A stretch of DNA of 64,000 nt from Xylanibacter brevis ATCC 19188. Its GTDB lineage: Bacteria > Bacteroidota > Bacteroidia > Bacteroidales > Bacteroidaceae. The stretch is taken from positions 124,001 through 188,000 of the forward strand of contig NZ_JHXM01000007.1 of assembly GCF_000621725.1 (NCBI RefSeq), read 5' to 3'. Both the position numbers and the translations under genes were made by a program. Positions 27,301 to 34,776 of the stretch are shown piece by piece. The notes under the pieces were generated by a model, which saw only the letters and a program-made list of their open reading frames with translations, was not told the DNA's origin and ran no database searches. Within the stretch, counting starts at the first letter, position 1; each line of letters opens with the position of its first letter.

Positions 27301-27902
27301 CCGGCATACACCTGACCCAGGAACAGGTTGTTGGTGTAGCTACCATCGTAGTTGTCGCCAGCAATACCGCCAGCCTGATAGCCTGAGCTATAGACCGCCA
27401 TGGTGCTCAGACAGTTGATGATCTCTGTGCCGTTGCGCACGTCACCAGCGATACCACCCACGTGGTCGTGGCCATAGGCTACACCCGACGTGAAGCAGCT
27501 TTTGATGGTGACGCCCTGGGCGTTACCCACGATGGTACCTACGGCCTTGCCGTTGCCGTATTGTCCAACTTCAGCGTTGGTCAGTCGAACATTCTCGATG
27601 ATGGCACCGCTAGCCGTACCGAACAGGCCAAGGTTCTCACCGCCGCCGATACGGAGACCGTTGATGGTGTGGCCCTGTCCGTTGAATGTTCCGCAGAATG
27701 GATTTTGGGCATTGCCGATAGGTGTCCATTCTTCACTCAGGGTGATGTCGCTTGTCAGCACGTATTCACCCGTTAAATCATTAGCCATTGCCTTCAGACC
27801 TTCAGCGGTGCTGATTTCGGTCTGTGCGCTGGTTCCCAGTGATGCCAGCAAGACAAGTGCTAAACCAAAGGATTTTTTTAGTCCATGTAATGATTTACAC
27901 AT
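24324..27902 (-). CDS. Large exported GLUG-repeat/Ig-like surface protein with a type IX-type C-terminus
   Basis: A signal peptide (KKSFGLALVLLASLGTSAQ) is followed by three long units. Each opens with a segment like ISTAEGLKAMANDLTGEYVLTSDI and then has FCGTFNGQGHTINGLRI- and GIAGDVRNGTEIINC-type repeats. These are GLUG-type beta-helix repeats. Bacterial Ig-like (BIG_2) segments lie between them (TISSSNPNVIAVDGTKITALTTGEAVVTIST). The C-terminus (HIYDLNGRQMKGNLKKGVYVVNGNKVVIK in pattern) is a sorting-type domain of T9SS cargo. No catalytic motif is seen. Placed between GH38 and SusC in the same operon, it may serve as a surface glycan-binding protein. Confidence 0.82.
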   Translation of the reverse strand: MCKSLHGLKKSFGLALVLLASLGTSAQTEISTAEGLKAMANDLTGEYVLTSDITLSEEWTPIGNAQNPFCGTFNGQGHTINGLRIGGGENLGLFGTASGAIIENVRLTNAEVGQYGNGKAVGTIVGNAQGVTIKSCFTSGVAYGHDHVGGIAGDVRNGTEIINCLSTMAVYSSGYQAGGIAGDNYDGSYTNNLFLGQVYAGNSWNGCGAIVGLQEGPGSCTINGCVAAPVSLGVADGVANYHIHAIVGNNDPDPKSVLNNCLVLEPTRYYVGSIRTGADITGGKLDTIKQSQYNGIPKTEAELKQKATYTAIGWNEDAWDMADGRFPILQGMSVPFDGDYVVHNSLPEFFKGTSVDLAPFSTLDRQVTISSSNPNVIAVDGTKITALTTGEAVVTISTEGDDYIKGFSKSYTITVNSMDTDIKTADDLLTKLKQNPSGEFDIVADIDLTDVEFTPLPEFTGKLHGNGHVIRGMRFDNSGQANVGLFSTTRSALVEDLGFEDAYLVGNENVGAVAGHVYGGIVRRIFVMNSYIEGRDHVGSFTGDMSNDFGALSEISDCISDAQVKTRQYQSGGMVGVANGGVLKNCLFSGTAEDLRNNSCNNGFISLIDSDTYPTTITNCFSGAAHINGGDPNTPRIAQSKRNNTVLSNNYVMASTVCNGSFSTVSGSADNEQGAMIDDNTARTKAFYTTTLGWDFENTWTFLPNAEGKMFPILKIMKTPLKTRIIDDEFNSALVYEAGSEFKDLTKVHASWGQALDIKITEGENLVDVVDGTKLYCSDENGVFLGMGTLTIQANMPSGLAELFTVVGENSFSIPVTANDIVTEISTVEDLKDMKKMPSGKFLLTADIDMKDVEFEGLFNDGNAFSGTFDGQGHRIKNATVNVASGDNKGIFGNVNGGIIKNVAFEDFQVISPNKSANHIGFIGRAENCTIENVALTGKVMGNDHVALLAGDGVNATVENCYVWGEVTANQQIGGIFGCTLDKGATIRNTYYNGKMDAVFRGCAGGFIGLVDVANSEITIEGCVSIGDIWSSSNNWSHAGSFIGKNGAGDTPNGKITFTNNIANQFQDLVGVPENPWPFSNETAEGGFVEYQTDVPTQTLEEQSTYTNIGWDFENIWTFDTKSGYKYPVLKNIGYVPFTLSEENNNPDGIVELNGQQTTVAKKHIYDLNGRQMKGNLKKGVYVVNGNKVVIK

Positions 27903-27923
27903 AGTTTAAAGATTAATAATTAA

Positions 27924-30900
27924 TTAATGATATGAAGCAAAAAGTCGCTTTGCGTTGGTATGTAATGTTCCGTTCTTGCTTTGAGCGGTCAGGTAGTAGA
28001 GATAGATGCCTTCTGGCAGCATGCCTCGCCAAGTGAGCTGTTGGTCGCCGGGGCCGACGCAGTAGTCTTGTTGACAGACCTGCCTACCGTCTATGGTGGT
28101 CAGGTGCAGCGTCAGCTTGTCAACGCCTGGCGGCACCTGACAGTGGATGTGTGTCATGCCGGCGCAGGGGTTGGGGGTGTTGCCATATAGCAATAGGGAG
28201 CGGCGGTGGTTGGTGTCCGCCACTGTTAAGTCTTCTATGCTGAGTGTGCTTGCGGGTGTGCCAAAAACGGCAAACTCGTTGATGCGTGTGGTAAAGTTCT
28301 GCTGTTCGCCCTGTGTAATCTGCAGGCGCACGCGACTGGTGGTGAATGGTGTCACGCCGCGCACTATCTTGTTCTCGCGGTTGGCCGTCACTACATCCAC
28401 GTCTACCCATCTGCCGCCCTCGTAGCGCTGCAACTTGCAGGCCTTGGTGATGTAGTCGCCAGCCTCGTTGCCGGCATTCAGCACCATCCATTGGCAGATC
28501 TGCATGGGTTCACTGAATCGATATTCCAGATAGGGCGTTTGATTCTGGTTGCCGCTGACGCACCATTTGGTCATCTCGTCGTTGTCGGCAGCCATCTTGC
28601 CTGCTTCGTTGTTGTTGATTTGCTGACTGGCTGCAATGGTCTGTGGCTCCAGTCGTTGACCACAGTGACCTTCTTCCAAGTAGTCCAGCTCCTGATAATT
28701 AATATAGGTGTTGAGTGCTGTCAGCGGTGTGATGTCGTCGCTGGGGTTGTCTGACGTGGTGGCAGCCAACAAGTAGAGGGTGTTGTTGGTGGGCAACTGC
28801 AGTGTCTGGGCGTGTTCGGACAGGGCCAGTGCGTACTTGTAGATGTATAGGAAACGATAGGCCTCGTTGCTGTTGCCGCTTATGTTGTGGCTGTGTGTGG
28901 TGCAGAGGGCTACGTCTTGTTGGCGATAGTGGGTGCCGGTATTGTAGGGCGAAGCCAGCTGACCTGTCACGCCACCATAGTAGGGCACTTCGATGTGGTA
29001 GGTTTGACCGTCAATCTTTATCTCGGCCATTGCACCGTTCTTGTTGGTTGAGGCCATGAGCAGGTATAGCTTGCGCCCTTTAGCCGTTGTGAGGTCGATG
29101 GTCTGCTGGTTGCAGCGCACCGCATTCTTATCGCCACCTGCGCGACTGCCCATGGTGAATGCCACACCACCCGTGGTCAGCACATCGGGTATCTGCTCGG
29201 CAGGATAGGCCTGGTCGCTGATGCCCAGCACGTCGTTCTTCTTCGAGTCGTAGCTCATCACGTCGGCATTGTAGGGCAGGGCGATGGCTGTTGAGGTCTC
29301 GTCGGTTGACGAGGGCTGCACGCTGGTCGTCTGCAACTTCACGGCAAAGGTCTTAGGTTGGTATTTCTCGATGTTGAAGACCAGCGTACGACCGTCGTAG
29401 GTGGCTTCGCCAAGTGATTCTTCCAGTCCGTTGACCTCACGAGCCGAGAGGATGTCGGCGGGGAATGTCATGCTGACGCGGTCGTGGTGCTGTCCGCTCC
29501 ATTCATAGACGCGTACAATCAGCTCGTCGCTCTCCTCGGCTTTCTTCACAGCCTTCACCGATACCTGGTCGGTGCTCAGCGAGACGAGGCTGGCCTCGGT
29601 ATTCAGCGTACCGTCGTGTTTCGGCGCAGTGAACGCCAGCAATGGCTGGTTGAGCTGTGCAGCCGCCATCTGTGTCTGCTGGCTCCATGCCCCGTCGTGG
29701 GGGAAAAGGGCGTAGGTGAATAGGTTCACACCTAAGTCCTGATCGGCCTGGTAGGTGTAGTTGTTGCCTGTAGATGGCGTGTGAATCAGGGTCAGTCGAA
29801 GGGTGTAGTCGTCGGGCTTGTCCCAACCATATTTACAGTCGTTGAGAATAGACAGGCCATAACTGCCGTCGGTGGTCGAAAGGTCGGCCCACTGGTGGCC
29901 TTGCACCTCGTATTGGTTGCTGTTGCGGTTGCCACGCTCGATGGTGCCCAGCGAGAGGTCGTAGGTGGCTTTCGGGGTGCCGAAGGGTGTCTTGAAACAG
30001 GCTTTCAGCATACGTCCACGCGACTGCCAGTCGGCCTCGGTGTCGATGTCTATGCGGTTGTTCAGCGCGTTCATGCGCACATACTGCACAAACGTAGAAC
30101 CGTTTTTCTCTCTGACCACGCGGAAACTCTTGCGCAGCGGACCGTCTTCGGCCAGTTCGATGGTGACATTCTCGTCGACAAGCTCTGGTTGGCGCTGTAT
30201 GTCGGTATAGGAGATTTCCCACGAGGGCCATGCGTCTTCATGGTCGTAGATCATCTGCAATTGCGAGCTGGCGAGCAGGTTGGTGCCTGTGGCCATGTTG
30301 ATAAGCTGCATGGGGTTGCCCGTGCTAGAGAGTGTCAAGCGGTATTGGCCGTTGGACAACTGGCGGGTGCGCTTGCTGGCCTGCAGGTCGGATGTCATGG
30401 ACGAGGCTTCGCCCAGTCTGACGTCGTAGGTGGCGTAGCCCAGCGAAGGTACGGTGGCGGCAAAGATGAACGTCAGTTCGCCGGTGGTCTCGTCGTAGTG
30501 GCTTATCTGTGAAAGAACCTCGGTGCCGTCTTTGCAGAAAACGGCGATTCCATCGGGTTTCTCGTCGGTTTTTAGCTTGCCTTCCACAATGTCTGTACGG
30601 GCGAACGACAGAGGGTTGAAGACAACCACTGGTAGTCCTTCTGTCTGTGTGTTCATCCTGCTGACGATGCTGCCTGCTGTTGTGGCCATGGTCTGTGCCA
30701 GCGATTTGTTGACCAGCACGTAGTCGCCTACGGAGTAATAGTAGGCGTTGGGGATGCTGGTGCCCGTGATGCCGTCGTGGTGCGACTGCCATAGATTGCG
30801 CACCCAAGCCTCGTTGATCTCTGTCTGTGGGTAGGCTTGAACGCCCAACCACTGGGCCAGCGAGGCAGCCTTTTCACAGGCGTCAGCCAACAGCTCGTTC

Positions 30901-31892
30901 TTGCGGTTCCAACGTTTCAGCATGGTGCGCGAGGTATAGGCACCTACACCGTGCGTGCGCATGGGCAACTCACCATTCTTTACGTGATATTTACTGTTTT
31001 TGTGCAGGTCAAGGAAGTCGAAGATCTCATCGGGTGTAGCCATCTTGACGGTGGTGGCACCCTCGGTCTTGGCGCTGAGGTTCAGCCAATAGGGGGTGTT
31101 CTCACCTTGCTGCGAGGCATTGTCTTGCAGACCGCCGCCACGGTCGCTTCGCGGACCGACATAGCGAATCTCGGCAGCCACACCATATTTATTATAGTTG
31201 TTGGCAATGATGCTTGCCATCTCGCTGTCGGTGGCCATGTTCTTGTTGTATTGCTCGTGACTATCGTAGGCACCGGGCTTATAGATGGCATACACCTGCG
31301 AGCCATCCACGCCTTGCCAGATGCCGAAGGGCGGCAGCTGGTCGTAGTCGGCCGAGCCCCATGCCAGCTTAGCGGTGTGGAAACCTTTGAAGCCACAGTG
31401 GTGCATCAGCGAGGGTAGGGCGTATGAGAAACCGAAACAGTCGGGCAGCATCACGTCGTAGCCACCGCGCACGCCAAACTCTTTCTTAAAGAATTGGTTG
31501 GCATAGAGCCAGTTGCGCATCACGGACTCGGCCGACGGCACCATCACGTCGTTGGCATCCACCGCGCAACCGCTGATGTGCCAGCGCCCTTGGGCCACCT
31601 GCTCTTTCAGTTGTGCATAGAGATCGGGGTAGTATTCTTTCATCCACATGTAGCGGATGGCTCCTTCGTGATTGAAAACAAGATTGGGATATTTGTCTAG
31701 TAGTGTGAAGTTCTGTTGCAACGTGTTGCGCACGTACTCATTAATAGTGGTTCGCACGTCCCAGTTCCACTGCGTATCTAGGTGCGCATTGGAAATGAAG
31801 AAGAGCGTGCCATTAGTAGTCTGACCCAACATGCCTTGGGGTATGGCCAATAGAAACAATAATAACCTAATTAAGGTTTTGTGTTGACTCAT
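27924..31892 (-). CDS. GH38 alpha-mannosidase with C-terminal discoidin-like and sorting domains
   Basis: A signal peptide (residues 1-24) precedes the GH38 catalytic domain. The zinc motif is SNAHLDTQWNW (His37, Asp39), the probable nucleophile is in MLPDCFGFSYALPSL (Asp151), and a further zinc histidine is in SHHDGITGTSIPNAYYY. Middle and C-terminal beta domains follow (QLSNGQYRLTLSSTGNPMQL). Near residue 1120-1240 a discoidin-like module appears (YLEYRFSEPMQICQWMVLNAG, then SRVRLQITQGEQQN). The final 90 residues resemble a T9SS sorting domain (LTLHLTTIDGRQVC, LPEGIYLYYLTA). At 1322 aa it is longer than most bacterial GH38 enzymes. It is first in the operon. Confidence 0.92.
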   Translation of the reverse strand: MSQHKTLIRLLLFLLAIPQGMLGQTTNGTLFFISNAHLDTQWNWDVRTTINEYVRNTLQQNFTLLDKYPNLVFNHEGAIRYMWMKEYYPDLYAQLKEQVAQGRWHISGCAVDANDVMVPSAESVMRNWLYANQFFKKEFGVRGGYDVMLPDCFGFSYALPSLMHHCGFKGFHTAKLAWGSADYDQLPPFGIWQGVDGSQVYAIYKPGAYDSHEQYNKNMATDSEMASIIANNYNKYGVAAEIRYVGPRSDRGGGLQDNASQQGENTPYWLNLSAKTEGATTVKMATPDEIFDFLDLHKNSKYHVKNGELPMRTHGVGAYTSRTMLKRWNRKNELLADACEKAASLAQWLGVQAYPQTEINEAWVRNLWQSHHDGITGTSIPNAYYYSVGDYVLVNKSLAQTMATTAGSIVSRMNTQTEGLPVVVFNPLSFARTDIVEGKLKTDEKPDGIAVFCKDGTEVLSQISHYDETTGELTFIFAATVPSLGYATYDVRLGEASSMTSDLQASKRTRQLSNGQYRLTLSSTGNPMQLINMATGTNLLASSQLQMIYDHEDAWPSWEISYTDIQRQPELVDENVTIELAEDGPLRKSFRVVREKNGSTFVQYVRMNALNNRIDIDTEADWQSRGRMLKACFKTPFGTPKATYDLSLGTIERGNRNSNQYEVQGHQWADLSTTDGSYGLSILNDCKYGWDKPDDYTLRLTLIHTPSTGNNYTYQADQDLGVNLFTYALFPHDGAWSQQTQMAAAQLNQPLLAFTAPKHDGTLNTEASLVSLSTDQVSVKAVKKAEESDELIVRVYEWSGQHHDRVSMTFPADILSAREVNGLEESLGEATYDGRTLVFNIEKYQPKTFAVKLQTTSVQPSSTDETSTAIALPYNADVMSYDSKKNDVLGISDQAYPAEQIPDVLTTGGVAFTMGSRAGGDKNAVRCNQQTIDLTTAKGRKLYLLMASTNKNGAMAEIKIDGQTYHIEVPYYGGVTGQLASPYNTGTHYRQQDVALCTTHSHNISGNSNEAYRFLYIYKYALALSEHAQTLQLPTNNTLYLLAATTSDNPSDDITPLTALNTYINYQELDYLEEGHCGQRLEPQTIAASQQINNNEAGKMAADNDEMTKWCVSGNQNQTPYLEYRFSEPMQICQWMVLNAGNEAGDYITKACKLQRYEGGRWVDVDVVTANRENKIVRGVTPFTTSRVRLQITQGEQQNFTTRINEFAVFGTPASTLSIEDLTVADTNHRRSLLLYGNTPNPCAGMTHIHCQVPPGVDKLTLHLTTIDGRQVCQQDYCVGPGDQQLTWRGMLPEGIYLYYLTAQSKNGTLHTNAKRLFASYH

Positions 31893-31929
31893 TATTACTA
31901 TTTAGCGATTTTTAGTTTTTTTTCGACCG

Positions 31930-31937
31930 CAAAGTTA
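31930..31937 (-). promoter_or_regulatory. -7 element of the GH38-GLUG-SusC-SusD operon
   Basis: TAACTTTG on the - strand fits TAnnTTTG, about 38 bp upstream of the GH38 ATG. There is no TTTG at -33; two operator boxes lie directly upstream instead. Confidence 0.68.
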
Positions 31938-31959
31938 TGCGATTAGGAATTAATTCGAC

Positions 31960-31997
31960 TTTCCGTTTGTGCCAAAGTTGTTTCCGTTTGTGCCAAA
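31960..31997 (-). promoter_or_regulatory. Putative operator of the mannosidase regulon, GH38 copies
   Basis: Two identical 17-bp boxes, TTTGGCACAAACGGAAA in the direction of transcription, occupy 31960-31976 and 31981-31997, a 21-bp period. The proximal box ends 22 bp before the -7 element. The same box at the same distance precedes GH92. AraC activators often bind direct half-sites about 21 bp apart. Confidence 0.78.
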
Positions 31998-32180
31998 CGC
32001 GAAAAATTGCGATATTTCTGACCTGTAATTTTTGTTTTTCGCCCATTTTATCGCTAAATTTCCATTTTCCATTTCTAACGTCTTTGTTGAGGAAAATAGC
32101 CCTTTTGGTGGGCTTAAACCTACACTTTTCCTCACTTAAAGCATCCGTTTTATCTTGCAATACCTTTACTTTTAGTTTGA

Positions 32181-32326
32181 TTCTAGACCCTAGATTACCC
32201 AATTCTAGGCCCTAGATGAGTCCATTCTAGCCCCTAGATCAATCATTTCTAAACTCTAGAATGGTCAATTCTAGACTCTAGAATCATTTCATCTAGACTC
32301 TAGATTTATCATTTCTAGACTCTAGA
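32181..32326. repeat. Seven-unit CTAG-rich array with an exact 22-bp period
   Basis: Units start at 32181, 32203, 32225, 32247, 32269, 32291 and 32313. Each is 14 bp of the type TTCTAGACTCTAGA, separated by 8-bp spacers that share no sequence. The right half (YCTAGA) is invariant; the left half varies in units 2-4. Units 1-3 have CCTAGA and units 4-7 have TCTAGA in the right half, as if two lineages had been joined. Each unit is a near-palindrome. It lies in the otherwise gene-free stretch 31998-32436. The geometry suggests side-by-side protein binding. Confidence 0.9.
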
Positions 32327-32436
32327 TTGCCACCAAAAGTAATACTATTGCACGCCTATTCCTTAACTCTTATCTAATAATAGTTGTCCTTTTATGCCTT
32401 AAAACTGCCACTTTTTCCTATTATTTCTTTTGTTCT

Positions 32437-32835
32437 TCACTTCTTTTTTTTCGTCGCTTGGCCTTTTTGAATAAATTCAAGCGAATGAATAGTGGCCCAC
32501 TGACGGAAACGAGTAGCCCGGATGCTATTGACACGATATCCCACACTTATGATGGCATCGAGGTTGTAAAACTGAGTCATATAGTTCTTCCCATCAGAGG
32601 CAGTTGCCGAGATTTTCTCGGTAACTGAATCCTTAACCAGTTCACCGCTTTTAAATATGTTCTTCAGATGAAGTCCCACATTGTCCGTTGAGCAGTCAAA
32701 CAGCATACCCATTGTTTTCTGGGTACACCACACTGTTTTGTCCTTATAGTACACCTCTACGCCTTGTCCCTTCCCTTCTATCTGAAAGATAAGGAACTCA
32801 GCCGTGCTATTTCTTATTTCCTTACGTTTTGCCAT
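32437..32835 (-). pseudogene. Truncated RhuM-family protein
   Basis: The frame from the ATG at 32835 reads MAKRKEIRNSTAEFLIFQIEG and then the RhuM core: VWCTQKTMGMLFDCSTDNVGLHLKNIF, DGKNYMTQFYNLDAIISVGYRVNS and RATRFRQWAT. RhuM proteins usually continue for about 150 more residues, but this one ends after 132 with a lysine run (QATKKKK) and a stop. An upstream ATG at 32874 would add 13 residues. RhuM proteins often sit in restriction-modification islands and their function is uncertain. It is probably a decayed remnant, although a short functional form cannot be excluded. Confidence 0.65.
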
Positions 32836-32880
32836 ATTTACATAACGTGTTATTCCTATTCTAAAGTTTTTCAAACATAA

Positions 32881-33297
32881 TCAGCAGAAATCCCCATGAT
32901 TTAGAAAGGCATCTAATGTCTCCGGAGGTAATTCGTCCGTTGTCAATGGACGAATTTCGATATGTTCTTTGCCGCCTACAGGAATGATGCTGTTTTGTAA
33001 ATCGTCCGCTGACAATGGACGATTCTCGAACATACTGCACCATGCCTCATAGAAGATGCGCATACGTTTGATGCTGGTCTCAGAGAAACCCCTTAGTCCA
33101 GGTAGTTCCTGTTGCAGCAATTCTGAGATAGTGCCAATAGCATTGCTGCCCCATCTTGCAGCTCTGCTTTGGGCGGAAATATACCCGCCAATAGCATAGT
33201 AAAGAGCCAACACTTCCTTGTTTACTAAGCGTGCTGCACGATAGCGACTTTCCAATATCGCCTCTTTAATTGCTTTTACTGCCTCAGCATACGTCAC
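32881..33297 (-). pseudogene. DUF1016 (YhcG-type) N-terminal fragment
   Basis: The 138-aa frame carries the DUF1016 N-terminal domain: AIKEAILESRYRAARLVNKEVLALYYAIGGYI, ARWGSNAIGTISELLQQELPGLRGFSETSIKRMRIFYEAW in pattern. It then runs into a degenerate stretch and stops. Full-length family members are about 330-370 aa with a C-terminal PD-(D/E)xK nuclease domain, and that half is missing here. It is followed 45 bp later by the truncated RhuM gene, so both look like remains of a defence-type island. Confidence 0.72.
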
Positions 33298-33306
33298 TGT
33301 TATTTG

Positions 33307-33337
33307 TTTGTATTTCTCTCGACTTTTCGTAACTTTG
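33307..33337 (+). promoter_or_regulatory. Orphan Bacteroidetes-type promoter
   Basis: TTTG (33307-33310), 19 bp, then TAACTTTG (33330-33337) is a near-ideal promoter on the + strand. The 200 bp downstream contain no convincing gene, so it is either a relic or drives a small RNA. Confidence 0.5.
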
Positions 33338-33545
33338 CAAGAATTCTCAGCTTTTCTTTATATAAAGGCAATTTGGTGGATTGAAGAAAATCTGGGTTAC
33401 GAATTGGCAACCGTACTCAACTCCACATTTTGCTACTTGCTTAACACATTTGAACTGACTGCGGCATCTTTTGTGGCACCTGCCAAAAAGGTGCGTATTA
33501 GGCTACGTTCTATTACCCAATGACAATGTGGTTTCAAGTTTTCTT

Positions 33546-33716
33546 CTATCCTAAATTATCCCATTCTCCTTTGTCACCACCCTTGCGACGTATCCTTTTA
33601 TCACGCAAGACATCGATAGCCTTTCTCACCAGACGCCCACTTCTTCCAAGTGCCTTAGCCAGTGCTGCCCTGGATATAGAATGATTCTCTTGCCGCTCCA
33701 AAAGTATGGATTTTCC
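33546..33716 (-). pseudogene. Winged-helix C-terminal remnant of a regulator
   Basis: A - strand frame of about 56 codons reads GKSILLERQENHSISRAALA, then KALGRSGRLVRKAIDVLRDK, RIRRKGGDKGEWDNLG and a stop. This is the winged helix-turn-helix ending typical of AlbA_2/ATPase-type transcriptional regulators (recognition helix, then wing with a GDKG turn). The rest of the gene is absent: an in-frame stop precedes it and no start codon is available. It is another gene remnant in the decayed stretch between the RhuM-like gene and the Abi gene. Confidence 0.5.
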
Positions 33717-33745
33717 TTAAAACATGCAAATAATTCAATGATTTC

Positions 33746-33776
33746 TTTGGAAGTTCGGAAATTATTCGTATCTTTG
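33746..33776 (+). promoter_or_regulatory. Promoter of the small RNA/Abi_2 locus
   Basis: TTTG (33746-33749), 19 bp, TATCTTTG (33769-33776): an ideal match to the phylum consensus. The predicted start is about 33783, 65 nt before the Abi ATG. Confidence 0.8.
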
Positions 33777-33782
33777 CACTCA

Positions 33783-33836
33783 ACAAGCTCACCCCGCTTC
33801 TCGTCAGATCAGCGCGCTCAGGGTGAGCCTTTTTAT
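33783..33836 (+). ncRNA. Small terminator-ended RNA in the Abi_2/AbiF leader
   Basis: Starting just after a strong promoter, the sequence folds GCTCACCC (33787-33794) against GGGTGAGC (33821-33828) around a 26-nt loop, followed by CCTTTTTATTT. This is a complete 50-nt transcript ending in an intrinsic terminator, and the HEPN gene starts 12-13 nt later. It may be a separate regulatory or antitoxin RNA, or an attenuator that limits read-through into the gene. Confidence 0.65.
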
Positions 33837-33847
33837 TTAATAGAATT

Positions 33848-34744
33848 ATGCCCAAGGTTCCCTATCCGAAACAAATCCAGACTTTTGTCAGTCAGATTGG
33901 CATCCTGAAGCAACGTGGTTTGGCGTTCGCTGACGAGGCGGCAGCCGAAACATGGCTGCACCGTGTGAGCTACTATCGCATGAGCGGTTACTGGTATCCA
34001 TTGTTAGCTGATCGTGTAAACCACACTTTTAAGCCGGGTGCTACATTTGAGCAGGCCGTTAGCCTCTATGAGTTTGATAGTCGTTTGCGCGAGCTTGTAT
34101 TTCGAAATATCGGACGGATTGAGGTGGCAGTGCGTACGCAGATGGCTTATGTGATGTCGATGGCTAAAGGCGGCACGTGGTTCGCTGATGCATCACTATT
34201 TAACAATACCGCGCAACACGCCAAAATGCTTCAAAGCATCGCTGATGAATACCATCGCAGTGACGAGCAATTTGTACGGGCCTTCAAACGGAAATACAGT
34301 GACCCCTTGCCACCAAGTTGGATGACGCTCGAAGTGACATCGTTTGGTACCATGTCTATACTCTATCAGTATTTGAAGCCAGGTATTCCCAAGCGCGACG
34401 TGGCGGCTGTTTTTGGTGTAAGCGATACGGTGTTTGCCTCGTGGCTTCATACTCTGGTCTATGTACGTAACATTTGTGCTCACCATGCGCGTCTGTGGAA
34501 CCGCACACTTGGCATTCGTCCACTGATGCCGCGTCATCCTCATGGAACCTTTATTGCGCAGCCTGCAACAGGTACACAGCGTGTCTATTTTGTACTTGCC
34601 ATCATTCGCTATTGGCTGAACGTCATAGACCCTCAGAATACGCTGACGCAGGATTTGCAGCTACTCTTCTCCAAATTCCCGAGTGTTCATGCGGGCGCCC
34701 TTGGTTTCCCGCAGAACTGGGAGCAGGAACCATTATGGCAATAA
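33848..34744 (+). CDS. Abi_2/AbiF-type HEPN ribonuclease (abortive infection)
   Basis: The 298-aa protein has the Abi_2 (AbiD/AbiF) layout: an N-terminal KQIQTFVSQIGILKQRGLAF segment, then ETWLHRVSYYRMSGYWYPLL, FDSRLRELVFRNIGRIEVAVR, PSWMTLEVTSFGTMSILYQYL, and the catalytic HEPN motif VRNICAHHARLWNR, with the RxxxxH pair at Arg207 and His212. HEPN proteins with intact RxxxxH are RNases. Length and motifs are complete, unlike the broken neighbours. It sits behind a small terminator-ended RNA and its own promoter and is followed by a terminator, so it forms a self-contained unit. A toxin or anti-phage role is the most likely. Confidence 0.88.
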   Translation: MPKVPYPKQIQTFVSQIGILKQRGLAFADEAAAETWLHRVSYYRMSGYWYPLLADRVNHTFKPGATFEQAVSLYEFDSRLRELVFRNIGRIEVAVRTQMAYVMSMAKGGTWFADASLFNNTAQHAKMLQSIADEYHRSDEQFVRAFKRKYSDPLPPSWMTLEVTSFGTMSILYQYLKPGIPKRDVAAVFGVSDTVFASWLHTLVYVRNICAHHARLWNRTLGIRPLMPRHPHGTFIAQPATGTQRVYFVLAIIRYWLNVIDPQNTLTQDLQLLFSKFPSVHAGALGFPQNWEQEPLWQ

Positions 34745-34776
34745 TCTCCATTTAGGGCGGAAGGTAATACAATAAT

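Noticed and set aside
16211-27909. Many + strand frames of 60-219 aa opposite the regulator, SusD, SusC and GLUG genes
   Set aside because: They have no starts with plausible context, no domains and biased composition, and they lie wholly inside recognised genes.
31912-32202. A 96-aa - strand frame
   Set aside because: It covers the duplicated operator boxes, the GH38 promoter and the first array unit. It has no domain and its composition follows the AT-rich intergenic DNA.
32181-32326. Array considered as a CRISPR
   Set aside because: The repeats are 14 bp and degenerate, the spacers are only 8 bp, and no cas gene is nearby. The geometry suits protein-binding sites instead.
33308-33523. 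A 71-aa + strand frame
   Set aside because: Its ATG lies inside a promoter that would start transcription downstream of it. It has no recognisable domain.
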